Of a stretch of DNA of 64,000 nucleotides, positions 12,105 to 23,340 are shown piece by piece. The DNA is from Pomphorhynchus laevis. Its lineage: Eukaryota > Acanthocephala > Palaeacanthocephala > Echinorhynchida > Pomphorhynchidae. Every line of letters starts with the position of its first letter. Within the stretch, counting starts at the first letter, position 1. The stretch lies in the NCBI GenBank assembly GCA_012934845.2, contig WNNJ02000833.1, positions 62,001 through 126,000 of the forward strand, given 5' to 3'. The notes under the pieces were generated by a model. The model did not search any database. It was not told where the DNA came from and saw only the letters and a list, made by a program, of their open reading frames with translations. Position numbers and translations under genes: made by a program.

Positions 12105-12350
12105 GGGTAACCATTTCGGAAACGTCACAGCCTATCCGGTATGTAATCAAGTATCATCTTATTTATTACATTCATTTAACTCCCTAAATTTTTATCAATT
12201 TGTCACTGACTCTACGATTTTGCAATATTCAAAGTTCTTTATAATTGCATAAGCGTAGAGTCAGTGACAAGTAAAACTTTAGGGAGTTAAATGTATGTAG
12301 TATATAGGATGAGAATTGATCACACTCCGAATAGGCTGTGACGTTACCTA
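12105..12350. mobile_element. Foldback MITE-like element
   Basis: The two halves are mirror images: AACGTCACAGCCTAT (12121) against ATAGGCTGTGACGTT (12331), CATTTAACTCCCTAAA against TTTAGGGAGTTAAATG, and TTGTCACTGACTCTACG against CGTAGAGTCAGTGACAA. The unpaired centre is about 30 bases around 12225-12250. No coding capacity. Such long palindromes with short centres are typical of non-autonomous DNA transposons. A target duplication could not be fixed. Confidence 0.75.
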
Positions 12351-12425
12351 GTCCACCCAAAGCATGTTGAATCACCAACCGTTAATACATCAAGAAATCA
12401 TGCGTGGTGAAAAAAATCCTATACA

Positions 12426-12459
12426 GTTACTAGCGACATACTACGATGTCGCTAGTAAC
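12426..12459. repeat. Perfect 14-base hairpin
   Basis: GTTACTAGCGACAT at 12426-12439 pairs with ATGTCGCTAGTAAC at 12446-12459 around a six-base loop. No T-run follows and no gene adjoins, so it is recorded as structure only. Confidence 0.85.
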
Positions 12460-12892
12460 CGCATATGGATTGCAGTATAGACAAATTATAACTTTATCAA
12501 TTATGAATTTATTAATCGGTGTTATTCTTCACACTGAGCCTGTAGGTAAATCTGATTATTGTGTGTGTTGTTGTTTTATTATTGCCAGTCTTTCAGCTAA
12601 GGTCTCTTCTGAGCTACAACATATTAGAACACCTATACTTGTTGGTTAATGTTTCAAGACCAATTATGATTTAGTTTGTCACACCTTTCTTACGTAAGTT
12701 GACTTTATCCTATTGTCGTAGGTATTAATACTGCATTGTATGAGTTTTAAATGATATTACTTCAAGTACTAGTAAGATATTTACCTCACCAACAACTGAC
12801 ATCCCAAAAGCAAAGTCACTCTTAGTTCGATAGTGAACTGTGCCAAGATTTAATTAATTATGCTACCAACGAACTATTTTTTCTATCCTCTT

Positions 12893-14160
12893 CCGTAACA
12901 CTTGCGCCTTCCAATTTCCACCATTTCCCTTATTCCTTTCACTCACCCTTTTTCTGTCCCCCTTCCCATCCTCCAATCACCCCTTCTACCTTCCCCATTC
13001 ATCAATATCCCCTTCCCCATTCCCCAATATCCCTTTCTACCTTCCCCATTCCCCAATATCCCCTTCCCTCTTTACCATTCCCCAATCGACGCATTCTTTC
13101 CTCATTCTCCCACTCCACCATAGAATTACGTTTTCTTTATTTTTTATTGGGAATAAGATGTATTGAGAACACCTCTTATTTCTAATTTCTAGATGTCATA
13201 CACAACAAATACAGTCTCAATGACGTCCATTAAAACATATTATGGAGGAAAGGAAAAAATACAAATGATTGATATACCTTTATTTGGGCGAATATGCTAA
13301 GAGGCGAAATTCGCCTCCTAGCATACTTCTATTTGAAAAACTTACCTCTATTCGCTTACCTCTATTTGAAAAACTTTTGGACGACATTGAAGAATTTAAG
13401 TTAAAAACATTTTATCAAAATGATTTATTTTTCATTACTATGATGAAAACCTAAATTGAACGTCTTCTCAAATAAAACATTACATTTCTTTTCACCTAAG
13501 AATTTATTTGAGCTAAAATTTTGATAGTTGGCATATTCGACTAAGCTGATTTAATAATATAAAAAATCGTTGCCCATAATTAAAAAATTTGAAAATAATG
13601 TTTTTTTTTCTCAAAAATAATTTTTATCATAACATTTTTTATATGTTATGAACAATTGTTTATTTATGATTTTTATTTTTAATTTTTTCTAAAAAATTAA
13701 ATATCTCGTAATATGATTATCCTCGGTTAAAATCCGAGTAAACACTCGGCTTTGAGGTGGTATATATTAATATTGATTAAATACATCTTTTTCTTTGTAT
13801 TTTTGTAAAGCCTGGTCTAATTTATCTTTAAAACCATATAGATTACTTATATATGCAAATTTTGACTCACCAGAAATATTTTTAAAGCATAAGTTGATTT
13901 TTAAAGCATAAATGTTTTAACGGACGCCATTGAGACTGTATTTGGTGTGTATGACATCCTAGAAATTGGAAATAAGAGGTGTTCTCAAGACATCTTATTC
14001 CCAATAAAAAATTAGGAAATCGTAATTCCATGGTCAAATGGGAGAATGGGGAAATACAATGCGACGATTGGGGAATGTGGAAAGAGGGAAGGGGTATTGG
14101 GGAAATGTAAGGGTACAGGAAGAAGGAGAAGTGAAGAGAATTAGGGGAATCGTGGAAGTG
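12893..14160. mobile_element. Large foldback element with pyrimidine/purine arms
   Basis: The left arm is a C/T-rich block (12900-13125, repeats of TTCCCCATTCCCCAATATCC) followed by 13130-13245. The right arm, 13913-14155, is its reverse complement: the inner 115 bases match with few differences, then comes a purine block (GGGGAATGTGGAAAGAGGG). Between the arms lie about 670 AT-rich bases without a gene. The right arm and part of the centre recur in the same order at 48.4-49.4 kb. It may be one foldback transposon or two copies of a repeat in opposite directions. Confidence 0.7.
13293..13324. repeat. Hairpin inside the foldback centre
   Basis: ATGCTAAGAGGCGAA pairs with TTCGCCTCCTAGCAT with one mismatch. 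Small and isolated; no function assigned. Confidence 0.65.
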
Positions 14161-14161
14161 G

Positions 14162-14206
14162 ATACGATATCGTATTTATATACGATTTTAATCGTATATA
14201 AATACG
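14162..14206. repeat. Perfect palindromes of the purine-block repeat family
   Basis: CGTATTTATATACGAT (14171-14186) is followed by TTTA and then its exact complement ATCGTATATAAATACG (14191-14206). A smaller palindrome, ATACGATATCGTAT, overlaps its left end. The same arrangement stands at 49201-49245 with an ATTA spacer, and both arms are identical there. Confidence 0.9.
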
Positions 14207-14209
14207 ATC

Positions 14210-14900
14210 AATAGTCTGTTTAAATTAAAAATTAACTATCTCGTAATATGATTATCCTCGTAAACCAAATAAGCAGGTACGTATCTTACTAGTACCTTCC
14301 ATTATGCAAAATATGACTGTTTTTCTTTTGTAAGTTTTTTCATAAGGGTAAAAGACAAAAACAATCTGCTTCAAAATAAGGTTTTAAGTTTTATCATGAT
14401 TAAAACGTAAAATATAAAAAAATATAAATTAAGTTAAAACATGTCATCAAAATGATTTTTTTCATTACCAATGTAAAAACCAAATAAACCTTAAATAAAT
14501 CATTACATTTCTATTAACCTAAGAGTTTATTGGAAGAAGTTTACTTGAAAAAATCGTGTGTTATAATTAAAAAATTTAAGGATTTTATTTCAAAAATAAT
14601 TTTTATATTATTCTTTTGACTAACTTTTACTTGATATACTTTTTATATGTTATGAACAATTGTCTATTGATGAGGTATTTAAGGTTTCAGGTCGAAATAT
14701 GCAATACACATTTTTATTTTTAATTTATTTTTCTAAAAAAATAAAAAATAAATATTTCGTAATATGATTATCCTCGGTCAAAAGCAGAATATGCACGTAA
14801 GTATCTTACTAATATCTTTCGTTATGCAAAAAATGAGAACGTGAAAAGGCGGTATTTAACTAAATATTAATCAGAAAGTGTTACCGATTGTTGGAAATAA
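14210..14900. repeat. Tandem AT-rich units of the same repeat family
   Basis: The landmark CGTAATATGATTATCCTCG occurs at about 14236 and 14757 and also at 13709, each followed by a stretch ending in CTTACTA-TA-CTTYC-TTATG. TATATGTTATGAACAATTGT occurs before it at 14646 and 13642. The unit is therefore repeated in tandem. No coding capacity. Confidence 0.7.
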
Positions 14901-15776
14901 TATTTTGTATGCCGATGATGAACAAAGCGATTAGTCGTTTATTACTTAGATGTAAATAAAATTAAGGTAAAATTAAAATTAAATTTAATGTTAAATAAAT
15001 AAAAAATTAATTTAATTTTATTAAAATTAACTGAATTCAACTGAATTGTGATATTATCATAGTTCAACTGAATCAATTCAATATGATTATTGATATTTTG
15101 GCAGTTTGATATTCTACAGCACTACAATATATTGAATAGGTTATCAACGTCTGCTACTTTATTTTTTATTTTGTTGTTTTCTACTGAGACATAACCACAT
15201 GGTGGTTTTGCCGCTCTCATAGAAAATAATGATAGAGATATTTTTACAGAGATATTTTTTATAGCATATTAGGCAAGACTTTAGTTTAAGTAGTCCTCCA
15301 GATCATTTTTTTATATTTTTATACAGAATTTACTTTTATTTAACCGGTATTATTTTTTCAAATATTGAGTTGAGGGTATGAAAATTAATATTATATTTCG
15401 ACTACTTTTTAATATTTTTTATCGATTTAAAGGTTGAGATAATATGTTGACTTTTATCGACAAGTTTAATATAAATTATATTAAATTATAATAAAATATA
15501 ATTCTTAATATAATAAAATTATATCAAAATATAAATTATATTTATATTTTTATAAAAAAAATCACTTAGTCATTTAGTTACTTAATTTGTTTAGTTAATT
15601 TGCTTAGATATGCATAACAGTTTGCACATATCAAACACTATTAAATATGACATAATTGTTAATGACTTTACGTATTTTTAAGTTTATTTTAATCTTTACG
15701 AAATTATTTATTAACGCAAGTCCATTACAACAAACTGTTTATTTATAATTACACTCTTTGGTGGATCGTCTTCCTC
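14900..15776. other. AT-rich gene-free interval
   Basis: Very AT-rich, with short simple runs (AAATTAAAATTAAAT-like around 14950-15020; TATAAATTATATTTATATT around 15520). No open reading frame of note and no recognised repeat. Confidence 0.6.
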
Positions 15777-15777
15777 A

Positions 15778-15842
15778 AATACGCCATTAAAAAGTTACAT
15801 ATTTGTTTTGAATACGCCATTAAAAAGTTACACATTTGTTTA
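15778..15842. repeat. 33-base tandem duplication
   Basis: Two adjacent units of AATACGCCATTAAAAAGTTA plus CAYATTTGTTT differ at a few bases. It directly abuts the tail of the LINE insertions that follow and may be a target-site duplication or simple slippage. Confidence 0.8.
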
Positions 15843-15843
15843 G

Positions 15844-15974
15844 TTGTGGTCATGTAAGGGTGCGCTGGCACGCATTTGCCACGTTAAAATAAATCCTTTT
15901 TTATATATATTATTAAAAAAAAGATTTATTTTAACGTGGCAAATGCGTGCCAGCGCACGCTTACATGACCACAA
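15844..15974. repeat. Tail-to-tail palindrome of LINE family C 3' ends
   Basis: The 52 bases at 15844-15895 and 15923-15974 are reverse complements with one difference. Each is the 3' terminus of the family C LINE (it contains TGGCAAATGCGTGCC, also seen at 23346 and, changed, at 28810). The right arm is the true end of the element that follows; the left arm is a second 3' end pointing the other way, with only about 27 AT-rich bases between. Confidence 0.85.
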
Positions 15975-15992
15975 CAAAAACAAAACTGTGAA

Positions 15993-18889
15993 TCAGGCGT
16001 CGAGAAGGTGTGAACGGAGGAGGTGTTTGAATGTGATAAAAGAGGGAGCGCGGCGGACGTCGAGAGGGAGTTGATTCCAGGCGAGTGAGGCGGCGACGAG
16101 GAAGGATCGGAGACCGTAGTTGTTGGAGTAATTAGGAACGTGGAGTAAGAGGGTATGACAGGAACGAAGCGATAGCGAGGTGGGGCGAGTATCGTCTAAG
16201 AAAGGAAGGTTGATGAACGATGGGGAGCCGACAGCGATGAGACGAAAAGTAATGAGAAGAAGGCGGAGTTTGATGCGGATGTGGATGGTGGGCCAGGAGA
16301 GTTGGGCAAAATATGTGGATGTGTGGTCGAAGCGACGGAGGCGAAAGAGCACTCGAACGGCGGTGTTGATTATTCGTTGTAGGGGTAGGATGATGGATTT
16401 TGGAGAATTGGCGAAAAGGCTAAGGCAGTAATCGATTTTAGGGAAAAGAAGCGATGAAAGAAGAGACATACAAGAACGGAAGTCGATAAGGGGGCGGATA
16501 CGGCGGATGTCACGAAGAATTAAGTTAGACGAGCGGACCTTGTCACGGACGAAGGGTTTAAGGGAAAGGTGATCATCGAAATGGAAGCCTAAGAAAGTGA
16601 GATTGTGGACTACAGGGATGATCGATGAGGCAAAAGATACAATGGGAGGAGATATGCTTGGTTTACGGGGAAGGATCCACATTATTTTGGACTTTTCGGC
16701 GTTTAGAACGAGATGGAGATTGGAGAGACGCTTGTAGATAGAAGAGAGACAGTTGGAGGCAGAAATGGCGATATCGTGTATGCGATGTGCGGGTGCATGA
16801 GCATAGATTAGAATGTCATCGGCGTATTGCATGACGTTAAAGGAGTAAGGTTTGATAAATGGAGAGAGATCGCCAAGCAAAAGAGAGAAAAGCAGGGGAC
16901 CTAGGACTGAACCTTGTGGAACCCCGCAAAAAATAGGGATGGGAGGGGAGGATGATGAATTAGAACAGACGCGAAAGGAACGGTCGGATAGATATGAGGC
17001 GAACCAAGCTACGGAGGAGGAAGAAAAGCCGTAATCATAACGAAGGCGAGAAAGGAGGACGGAGTGGTCGACAATGTCGAATGCGGAGGAGAGGTCCAGG
17101 GAGATGAGAACACTATATAGAGCCTTGTCTCGAGAAATGAGTAAGTCGTTGTACACTTTTATGCATGCGATTTCTGTCGAGTGATTAGAGCGGAAAGCGG
17201 ATTGAAAAGGAGGGTACAGATTGGATGAGGTGAGATAAGCGTTGATTTGTATTAAGATGAGGCGTTCTAAGAGCTTAGAAAGAGTAGGGAGTAGTGAAAT
17301 GGGGCGATAGCTGGAAGGAAGGGAGGGGTCGAGCGATTGTTTCTTAAGGAGGGGACGAACGATTGCGGATTTCCAGTGTGAAGGGAAGATACGACTGCGG
17401 ATGGACGAGTTAAACAAGGTTGTGAGAAATGGGGATATCGATGAGCATATAGATTTCAATATGTGGGTAGGCAGGGGATCGGCAGGTGAGGTTTTGTTGG
17501 GCAAGGACATGAGGACAGATGATACTTCTGTAGGTGATACAGGGAGAAGATGAAAGAGTTCGGGAAGGATGAGAGTAGACTGGGCAGAGTGGAATAGGAT
17601 GGAGACCGGGGTGTGAGAGAGCAGCGTGGATACTTTAGTCTGGAGAAATGACGAATAATCATTAGCATTGATGTTGCGAGGCGTAGAGGAACGAGCCAGG
17701 ATTGAGTTAAAAGTATGCCAGAGAGTCTTAGAGTTGAATGAAGTGATTATTTTATGCTGCCAGAAGGAGTTGCATTTGGTACGTAGTAGGTTGAGATGAG
17801 ACCGGCGAAGAGCAAGATAGGAATCACGGAAAGACGGAGTGATCGAGCGGAAATCGCGTCTGAGAGAGCGGTGATAGACTCGAAAAGCATGGCGGAGTCG
17901 ACGCTTTGAGAGTAGGCATTGGATGTCAAACCATGGGGCACGGTGCAAGCGACGGTGTGGGTGAGACTTGAAGGGCAAGAGAATATCGAGAGTGGATGTG
18001 AGTTCAGAGTCGAAAAGAAAGGCGAGATCGTGAGGAGATGAATATGTTATTGTGGGTAATGATAGAGACGATTTGAGTAAGGCAGAGCGGAGAAGGGAAA
18101 GGTCAAGATTTCTCCAAGGGCGACGTAGGATTGTAGGTGTGTGAGGAGGGGTGTGGTTGCGAGCGAGATCAAGGGTGATAAGAAAGTGATCGGATAGACC
18201 AGGATCAGAGATGGACAGTGAGGTGTGGGCAGCAAAATGATCGGGGACAGCGATGATGTCGAGTGCCCCGCCAAGTATATGTGTGGGGCAGTGGAGATTA
18301 GTTTGTAATTGTAGTTGGATAGAATGTTGATGAAGCGGATGGAATCTGTGGAAGAGGGGCGGTCTAGGCGGATATTGAAGTCGCCTAGAACGAGTGAAGG
18401 GATTGAGGACAAAGAACAATGAGAAAGGAGGTCAGCGAGTTCGGTAAAAAATAAGGCTGTAGGAGCTGATGAACCAGGACGGTATACAATGGCGAGATCT
18501 AGAGTGATCGGGTTAGAATAACGACAAGTGAGCAATTCAAAAGAGCAAGGACTGAAAGGGGGATTGATTTTGCGAAGAGACGCTGGGTGACGCGCGAATG
18601 CGACGATGCCGCCATGATTAGAGGATTTAGAAGGGCATGAGCTGAGGGGGCGGGCGGATTCGACTAGGGAGCAACCGGCAGAGAGCAGACGGCGAATGGA
18701 AAGGTCGTCGGAATCTGAGTGCCAGGATTCGGTGAGGCAGAAGAGATCGATGGATTGCTTGGTGAATAGGTTGAGGATAAGATCGGATTTATTGAGAATA
18801 GATCTAGTGTTGAGGAGACCGAGGCGGAAACCGTGTGCTGTGGCGAAAGAGACTAGTGGAGAAGACACATAGGAGAGATGGAGCGCCAT
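15993..18889 (-). pseudogene. LINE family C ORF2: APE endonuclease plus reverse transcriptase
   Basis: Encodes the enzyme that nicks target DNA and copies the element RNA. The start at 18889 (MALHLSYV) opens the endonuclease: LNTRSILNKSD, CLTESWHSDSD, GGIVAFARH, LVLGDFNIRLD, then GLSDHFLI. RT follows with SYRPISLLPTLSKLLERLI, LDLSSAFDIVDHSVLLSRL, SYLSDRSFRV, GVPQGSVLGPLLF and MQYADDILIYAHAPA, and a long thumb ending in RSHLLDA. About 965 residues in total. The reading frame changes once, near 18288 in a run of four C beside the codons for LISTA, between the LGDFN and SDH motifs; otherwise it is open to the stop. All catalytic motifs are present. Confidence 0.9.
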
Positions 18890-19629
18890 CGAATTTTTGG
18901 ACGGGTGTGGACAATTTGAAAATTTCCGTCTATGTTTCGGATGGCGAGTGAAGTTTCGCCGTTTTCCTCGCGACGACGTTTTTCGATGCGGGCTGAAGAG
19001 ATTTGAGCGATTTCGGAAGGGGCGCGATCGGGGAAAATTCGAGTGGTTGAAGATGACATGAGTTTGAATCGTTGAGAGAGGACAGAAGACGCGTGAGAGC
19101 GATGCTTGAAAACAATTTTTAGGAGAGGGGGCTGGGAAGGATTAGATTGAGAAGATTTGTTTAGACGGATGAATGCGACTGGAGAAATGTCCTTGAAAAA
19201 GGATGGTTTATCCGCAGGAACAATAGACGAGAGGATGGATCTGAAGGCGGAAACATCGTGGTCCAGACGTGCTTGTGGGGATAAGGAGTTAGAAGGCGTG
19301 ATATTAGTAACAATGACGCAACGATCGCGAGAAGCAAAGCGCTTCCGTAAAGGAGGACGACTGACGTGAGTAGGTGAGATCACGATAGAAGAGCTGGCAG
19401 TTGATGATTTGGAGGGATTTGGTTTGACGACGGGAGACATAGAGGATAATGATAATAAAGCGGGTGGCAAGCGATGTGAGGAAAGGTTATGAGTGGAAGG
19501 ATAGTGGAGGCTGGTGGAGGTGATTTTAATTGATGGATGCAAGTTATTGAGAAACGAGACAGGAAGGACGGGACGTGGGGTGTCGGGGAGTGAACATACA
19601 TTAGTTGTAACAATTTGCGGCTCCGTCAC
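18853..19629 (-). CDS. LINE family C ORF1 protein (nucleic-acid-binding)
   Basis: 258 residues, open throughout. The first ~100 residues are Ser/Pro/Thr-rich and probably unfolded. The second half resembles the RRM plus C-terminal domain of LINE ORF1 proteins: an RCVIVTNI stretch at residue ~103, FIRLNK, LKIVFKHRSHASSVLSQRFK, a RIFPDRAPSEIAQISSARIE segment, and a basic ERK/KRRREENGETSLAIRN run near the end. The family is known to bind element RNA as a chaperone. ORF2 begins inside its last 37 bases in another frame. Identity as ORF1 rests mainly on position and the C-terminal pattern. Confidence 0.75.
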   Translation of the reverse strand: MTEPQIVTTNVCSLPDTPRPVLPVSFLNNLHPSIKITSTSLHYPSTHNLSSHRLPPALLSLSSMSPVVKPNPSKSSTASSSIVISPTHVSRPPLRKRFASRDRCVIVTNITPSNSLSPQARLDHDVSAFRSILSSIVPADKPSFFKDISPVAFIRLNKSSQSNPSQPPLLKIVFKHRSHASSVLSQRFKLMSSSTTRIFPDRAPSEIAQISSARIEKRRREENGETSLAIRNIDGNFQIVHTRPKIRWRSISPMCLLH

Positions 19630-19888
19630 TGTATCGGTAGATTTATCATAAACTTGACAAAATCCATCTTGCTGCGATACAATTTGCGGCTTTTTCAGAT
19701 TATCTGATAATGGATTATCTGATGATGACGTAGAAACGCAATGAGGGGTAGAAATGTAAGGTGAATAATGTAAATATTAAATAATGTAATATTTAATAAT
19801 CATTATAAATAATGATTATTTGCATTATTTAATCGAATTGGTAAATATTTAACAGAATAAATATTTATTTTATTGTTATATAACGGAA

Positions 19889-19945
19889 TGACCATCTATG
19901 TTATCAGGTTTCGGCTGTTATTCGTCGACCCAACATGGCAACGGG
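19889..19945 (+). repeat. Copy 1 of the TATGTTATCAGGTTT hairpin motif
   Basis: Contains CTATGTTATCAGGTTTCG and, 24 bases on, CCCAACATGGCAACGGGCCC. It matches better copies at 41528-41586 and 51069-51122, where CTGCTATG and CATAGCAG can pair. Here the outer pairing is weak. It stands alone between AT-rich stretches. Confidence 0.6.
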
Positions 19946-20345
19946 CCCAAATAAACTCCAACAACTAAATTAGCAAGACTAATTACAATGTGAAAAAGAA
20001 GCGCCAATCAAGTGTAAAGAATACATCTTTTTTGGATATATTCAATTTTCGGATTTATCGCACCTTTCTACTGAGTAACTAGGTTCTGTAGATCGGTTAG
20101 CAATGAGATCTAAATTTTTCATTGTTCCAATGTCCGCAACGTGTTGTGGACTTCAATCACATCATTTTTTTAATTTTTTTGATTATTTCAGTGGACTTGT
20201 AAGCGACATGTCTGCATGAGCTACTTAAAAAATTAATAAATATAATAAATTTTAATATAAAATAGAATATATTTATAAATATAGATTAAATAATAACAAC
20301 GACAAAAATAAAATTTACAATTCGTTATATAAAAGTTACAGAAAA
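19945..20345. other. Unassigned interval
   Basis: AT-rich sequence between the hairpin motif and the 3' end of the family D LINE. No gene or repeat recognised. Confidence 0.5.
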
Positions 20346-21600
20346 AAATTGTATAGTTTGTGATATTTCAGTATCGTTGAGTTGGAAGGTTTCCGTCTCG
20401 AGCAACCTCTAACAGGCACGCTGAATTTCCCCGCTGCACTGCACAGCTTAAACGCTGCAAGAGGAAATTGGCAGCTCTTCGATCATCTGTTGCCACCACC
20501 AACATATTGCCCTGTTTTGTCAAAAAATTCGAAGTTATCGGCCCGGCAGCACCAATTGTGTCGATCGCCAACGGCACAAATTTATATTGCGATTCGTCAA
20601 TACATGTATATTCGGCCTTCTTTCGATCCTCTGCCAATCTAGCAACCTCCCTGGCCCCAGAGACCTCACTAGGCAAATGACTGGCAGCAAGAATGCTGGG
20701 ACACGTGAAGTCCCATACTAGCAGACGTCCCCTTTCCCATGGGACTAGTGAAGCACCGTCCGGTCTCTTTCCGTCGTTTCTGCAGAGCCCGATTGGTTCA
20801 AGGCGGGACGGGACACCGGCTGTGGCAAGGGCGCTACGAATAAGTGTGTTTACAGCACTGTGCCGATTGTGCCGGGAAATTACTCTGGGGCAGTCTAGCC
20901 CATGAATACCAGAGGGGTCTGATACGACGCCGCCTTCACACTTAAATGAAACCGAGTTGAGAATACCGAGGCGGAGGGCTGATGCAAGACATGTTGAACT
21001 GTCGTCTAGTTTTGTGCCCATCGAAACTATCGGTAGGGCATTAAGGAATGCGCCAGACCATATGGTAGACGCGGCTAGCAAGCGGGCCCGATCTTTGGGA
21101 AAGGCGCATGAAGCTGTCAGGTGTCGGAATTCCTTCTCAAACAATGGGGCTGTCCAACGTTTTTGCAAGGTTGTATCCGTTGGAACAGTCAGGTCGAATT
21201 TAGTGGTCCAACTCTGACGCCGTTCGGTAGTTAAGGTCACTAGTGCCTGAGCGATTTGCCAAATGCTCTGGGATTAATAGCGCAGTTAAGTTCTTTATGC
21301 GCGAAACAGATGAACAACAGGCCGGTATAGATAACTCTTCCGCACGCAAAACACCCAGTCCACTCATCTTAACAGGTAGCGAGGCTTGACGCCAGGCTAT
21401 GTCAGAGAGCCTGAGGTTAAGGATTTCCTCCAGAGAACTGCGAACTTCCTCGTCGAAGGCTTTCACGAGGCCGCTTGTATAACACGGTGCGCAGCGTAAA
21501 AGGAAGTTGATCTTTGGCAGCGTCAAACAATGTCGAAGTATAAAGAAGGCGTCGTGCTTCGCAAGTGTTGAGAGCTTTCGGCTTACCTGCTGAAGTTGTG
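20345..21600 (-). mobile_element. LINE family D, 3' half with restriction-enzyme-like domain
   Basis: Two minus-strand open stretches, 21526-21200 and 21240-20368, form the C-terminal ~400 residues of a retrotransposon protein. In order: the RT thumb (LPKINFLLRCAPCYTSG, SDIAWRQASLPVKMSGLGVL), RARLLAASTIWSGAFLNALP, then a Cys/His cluster (DPSGIHGLDC), RHNRHSAVN, LEPIGL, DGKRPDGASLVPW and LLVWDFT. The CCHC, R-H-N, RPD and D-T order resembles the restriction-enzyme-like endonuclease of R2-type LINEs. The frame changes once near 21215-21240. The tail (LLQRLSCAVQRGNSA) ends at a stop. It is 5'-truncated. The domain assignment is inferred from motif order. Confidence 0.75.
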
Positions 21601-22767
21601 TATATATTTATTTATAATATATTTATTAATAAAATTTTAATATATTTTAATATATTTATTAATAAATTTTAAATCTGAAAAATTGGATTTTTAATAAATT
21701 TAGGTATCACTTAATTATGAATTAATCTTTATAAAGCAATTTCCAATAATTTTAATAATTGCTCACGAAAATTCAAAATTATAGTTTTAAATAAATAGCT
21801 GCTATTTTTCATCAATAGCTATAAGTATCTACTAATCGGTTCAGAGAATTTCGTTTCTGCGTGTTTCAATTTCTAGGTATATATTAGCATTATTAGATTT
21901 TTCCCTTCGATCTTCTAATGGTATTGACAACACGTTGTAATTAGGCTATACACGTTATTTTGCACTAGTCTCATTATATATTATATTATTTGTAGCATGC
22001 TCTCTGTTCAAGGTTAAGGTAACCAAATTTAGATGTGTACTATTGACATTGTCATCTATCCCTCAATTGAATACACTACCTGTTCAATTAAAAATCTGAT
22101 TTTTTAATTGCGTAACTTTAGTACGTATTTCCGTGTTAAAGTTTAACAAGTTGATGTCAACTTTCCTATCAACCTGTTTTGATGAATAGAACATAATTTT
22201 TTTTCAATGTTGGCTTAAGACCAGATTCGATAATGGTTTTACATGATCTGCAATTTATCATTAAAAACACAAATCAATTTCGTAAATAACATAAAAAATA
22301 TCTCATTCACACAAGTATATTTTAGTATGACAAAAATATCGATCAGCGTAGCAGTGAAATTTCCATTGTGTGAGGACATCGTCAAGTGCTATACGTGAAT
22401 CGATTTCTCTATGTACACGTGTCGTTTTTGTATTTTCTATGATCAACTGGACTGTTTAATGATTTTCTCCATAACATTCTTTAATTTATCCCATTTGTTT
22501 TTATTTTTCCTGTTATAAAATATATCAGGAAATTAAATATATATGTAGTAAAATCGGCCCTGATATTAAATATAATATAATGTGTAAAATTACAATATTT
22601 TATTTATGCATTTTTACACATAGGTCCATGTAGTTTTTTATTGTATCTCTTTTGCAAAAATCAATATCGGAAAGTGAATATTTTTTCTAGTCGTGGAACC
22701 TAGTCTCTACCATAACCTCTGCCTTAACCATTGTATTAAAATCGGCCTTAAGTGATAGTAGCATTTT
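21600..22767. other. AT-rich gene-free interval
   Basis: Begins with AATATATTTATTAATAAA-like simple sequence (21610-21680). No gene, transposon end or structured repeat was recognised in the rest. Confidence 0.55.
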
Positions 22768-22842
22768 CCTTAAGTAAATATTAGTATCTGCCTTAAGTAG
22801 ATATTAGTATCTGCCTCAAGTAGATATTAGTATCTGCCTTAG
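22768..22842. repeat. 23-base tandem repeat, three units
   Basis: CCTTAAGTARATATTAGTAT plus CTG is repeated at 22768, 22791 and 22814, followed by a partial unit. Single-base differences separate the units. A decayed unit may precede it near 22745. Confidence 0.85.
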
Positions 22843-23340
22843 CCATAAATAACCAAGCCTATGCCATAGGCACAATTGGCACACTTATACACTTTTGTGA
22901 TTGCTATGAACTACTGCGATCTCTAAACCACCATTAACGATTTCCTATACATGAGTGATAATCAAATATTTTTGATTTTCAAAGTATTTCAAATCACAGT
23001 GCTAATCCAGTAGTTACCGACATTTACTAACTCTACTGGCATATGCAATGTGTTTTGCGTATACACTTTGATGAATAACATTTGCTGGATATTAACATCG
23101 TTAATGCTGTTTTCAGGGTTTAACATCAGTTAAAACAGACATGGCGTCTTAAGTTACGTGTTTTTTTTTAAATGCCATACATAGCTTTTTAGACATATGT
23201 TCATTTAGATAAGCCCCGTATTTATGTGGGGCTCATTTAAACCTCATATTTATTAAACAATTCTCAGAGTTCATTTTATACGTTTTGTATTGAAATGCAG
23301 CTTAATTGTGTTTAATAAATAATGTGTTTAATATATTTAT
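22843..23340. other. Unassigned interval
   Basis: No gene or repeat recognised. Ends at the 3' terminus of the next LINE. Confidence 0.5.

Larger units (their letters stand above)
15923..19760 (-). mobile_element. LINE family C (L2/CR1 group), near-complete copy
   Basis: A 3.8 kb element reading leftwards: a 5' leader (about 19760-19630), ORF1, ORF2 overlapping it by 37 bases, and a short 3' end with the family terminus. The endonuclease-RT order and the RT motifs (LDLSSAFDIVDHS, GVPQGSVLGPLLF, YADDILIY) place it in the L2/CR1/Daphne part of the tree; I cannot resolve the clade by eye. It is the best preserved of six copies in this window and so probably the youngest. Confidence 0.9.

Noticed and set aside
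13269-13454. 61-codon open frame in the foldback element
   Set aside because: AT-biased residue use and location on a hairpin inside a repeat; no support as a gene.
16180-16431. Plus-strand open frame rich in Arg/Met within the family C LINE
   Set aside because: It is the antisense of the RT thumb coding region; the same kind of shadow occurs at 23586-23837 and at 9342-9584 (minus).
22768-22842. CRISPR-like array
   Set aside because: The 23-base units are contiguous with no spacers, and the genome is eukaryotic; it is a simple tandem repeat.
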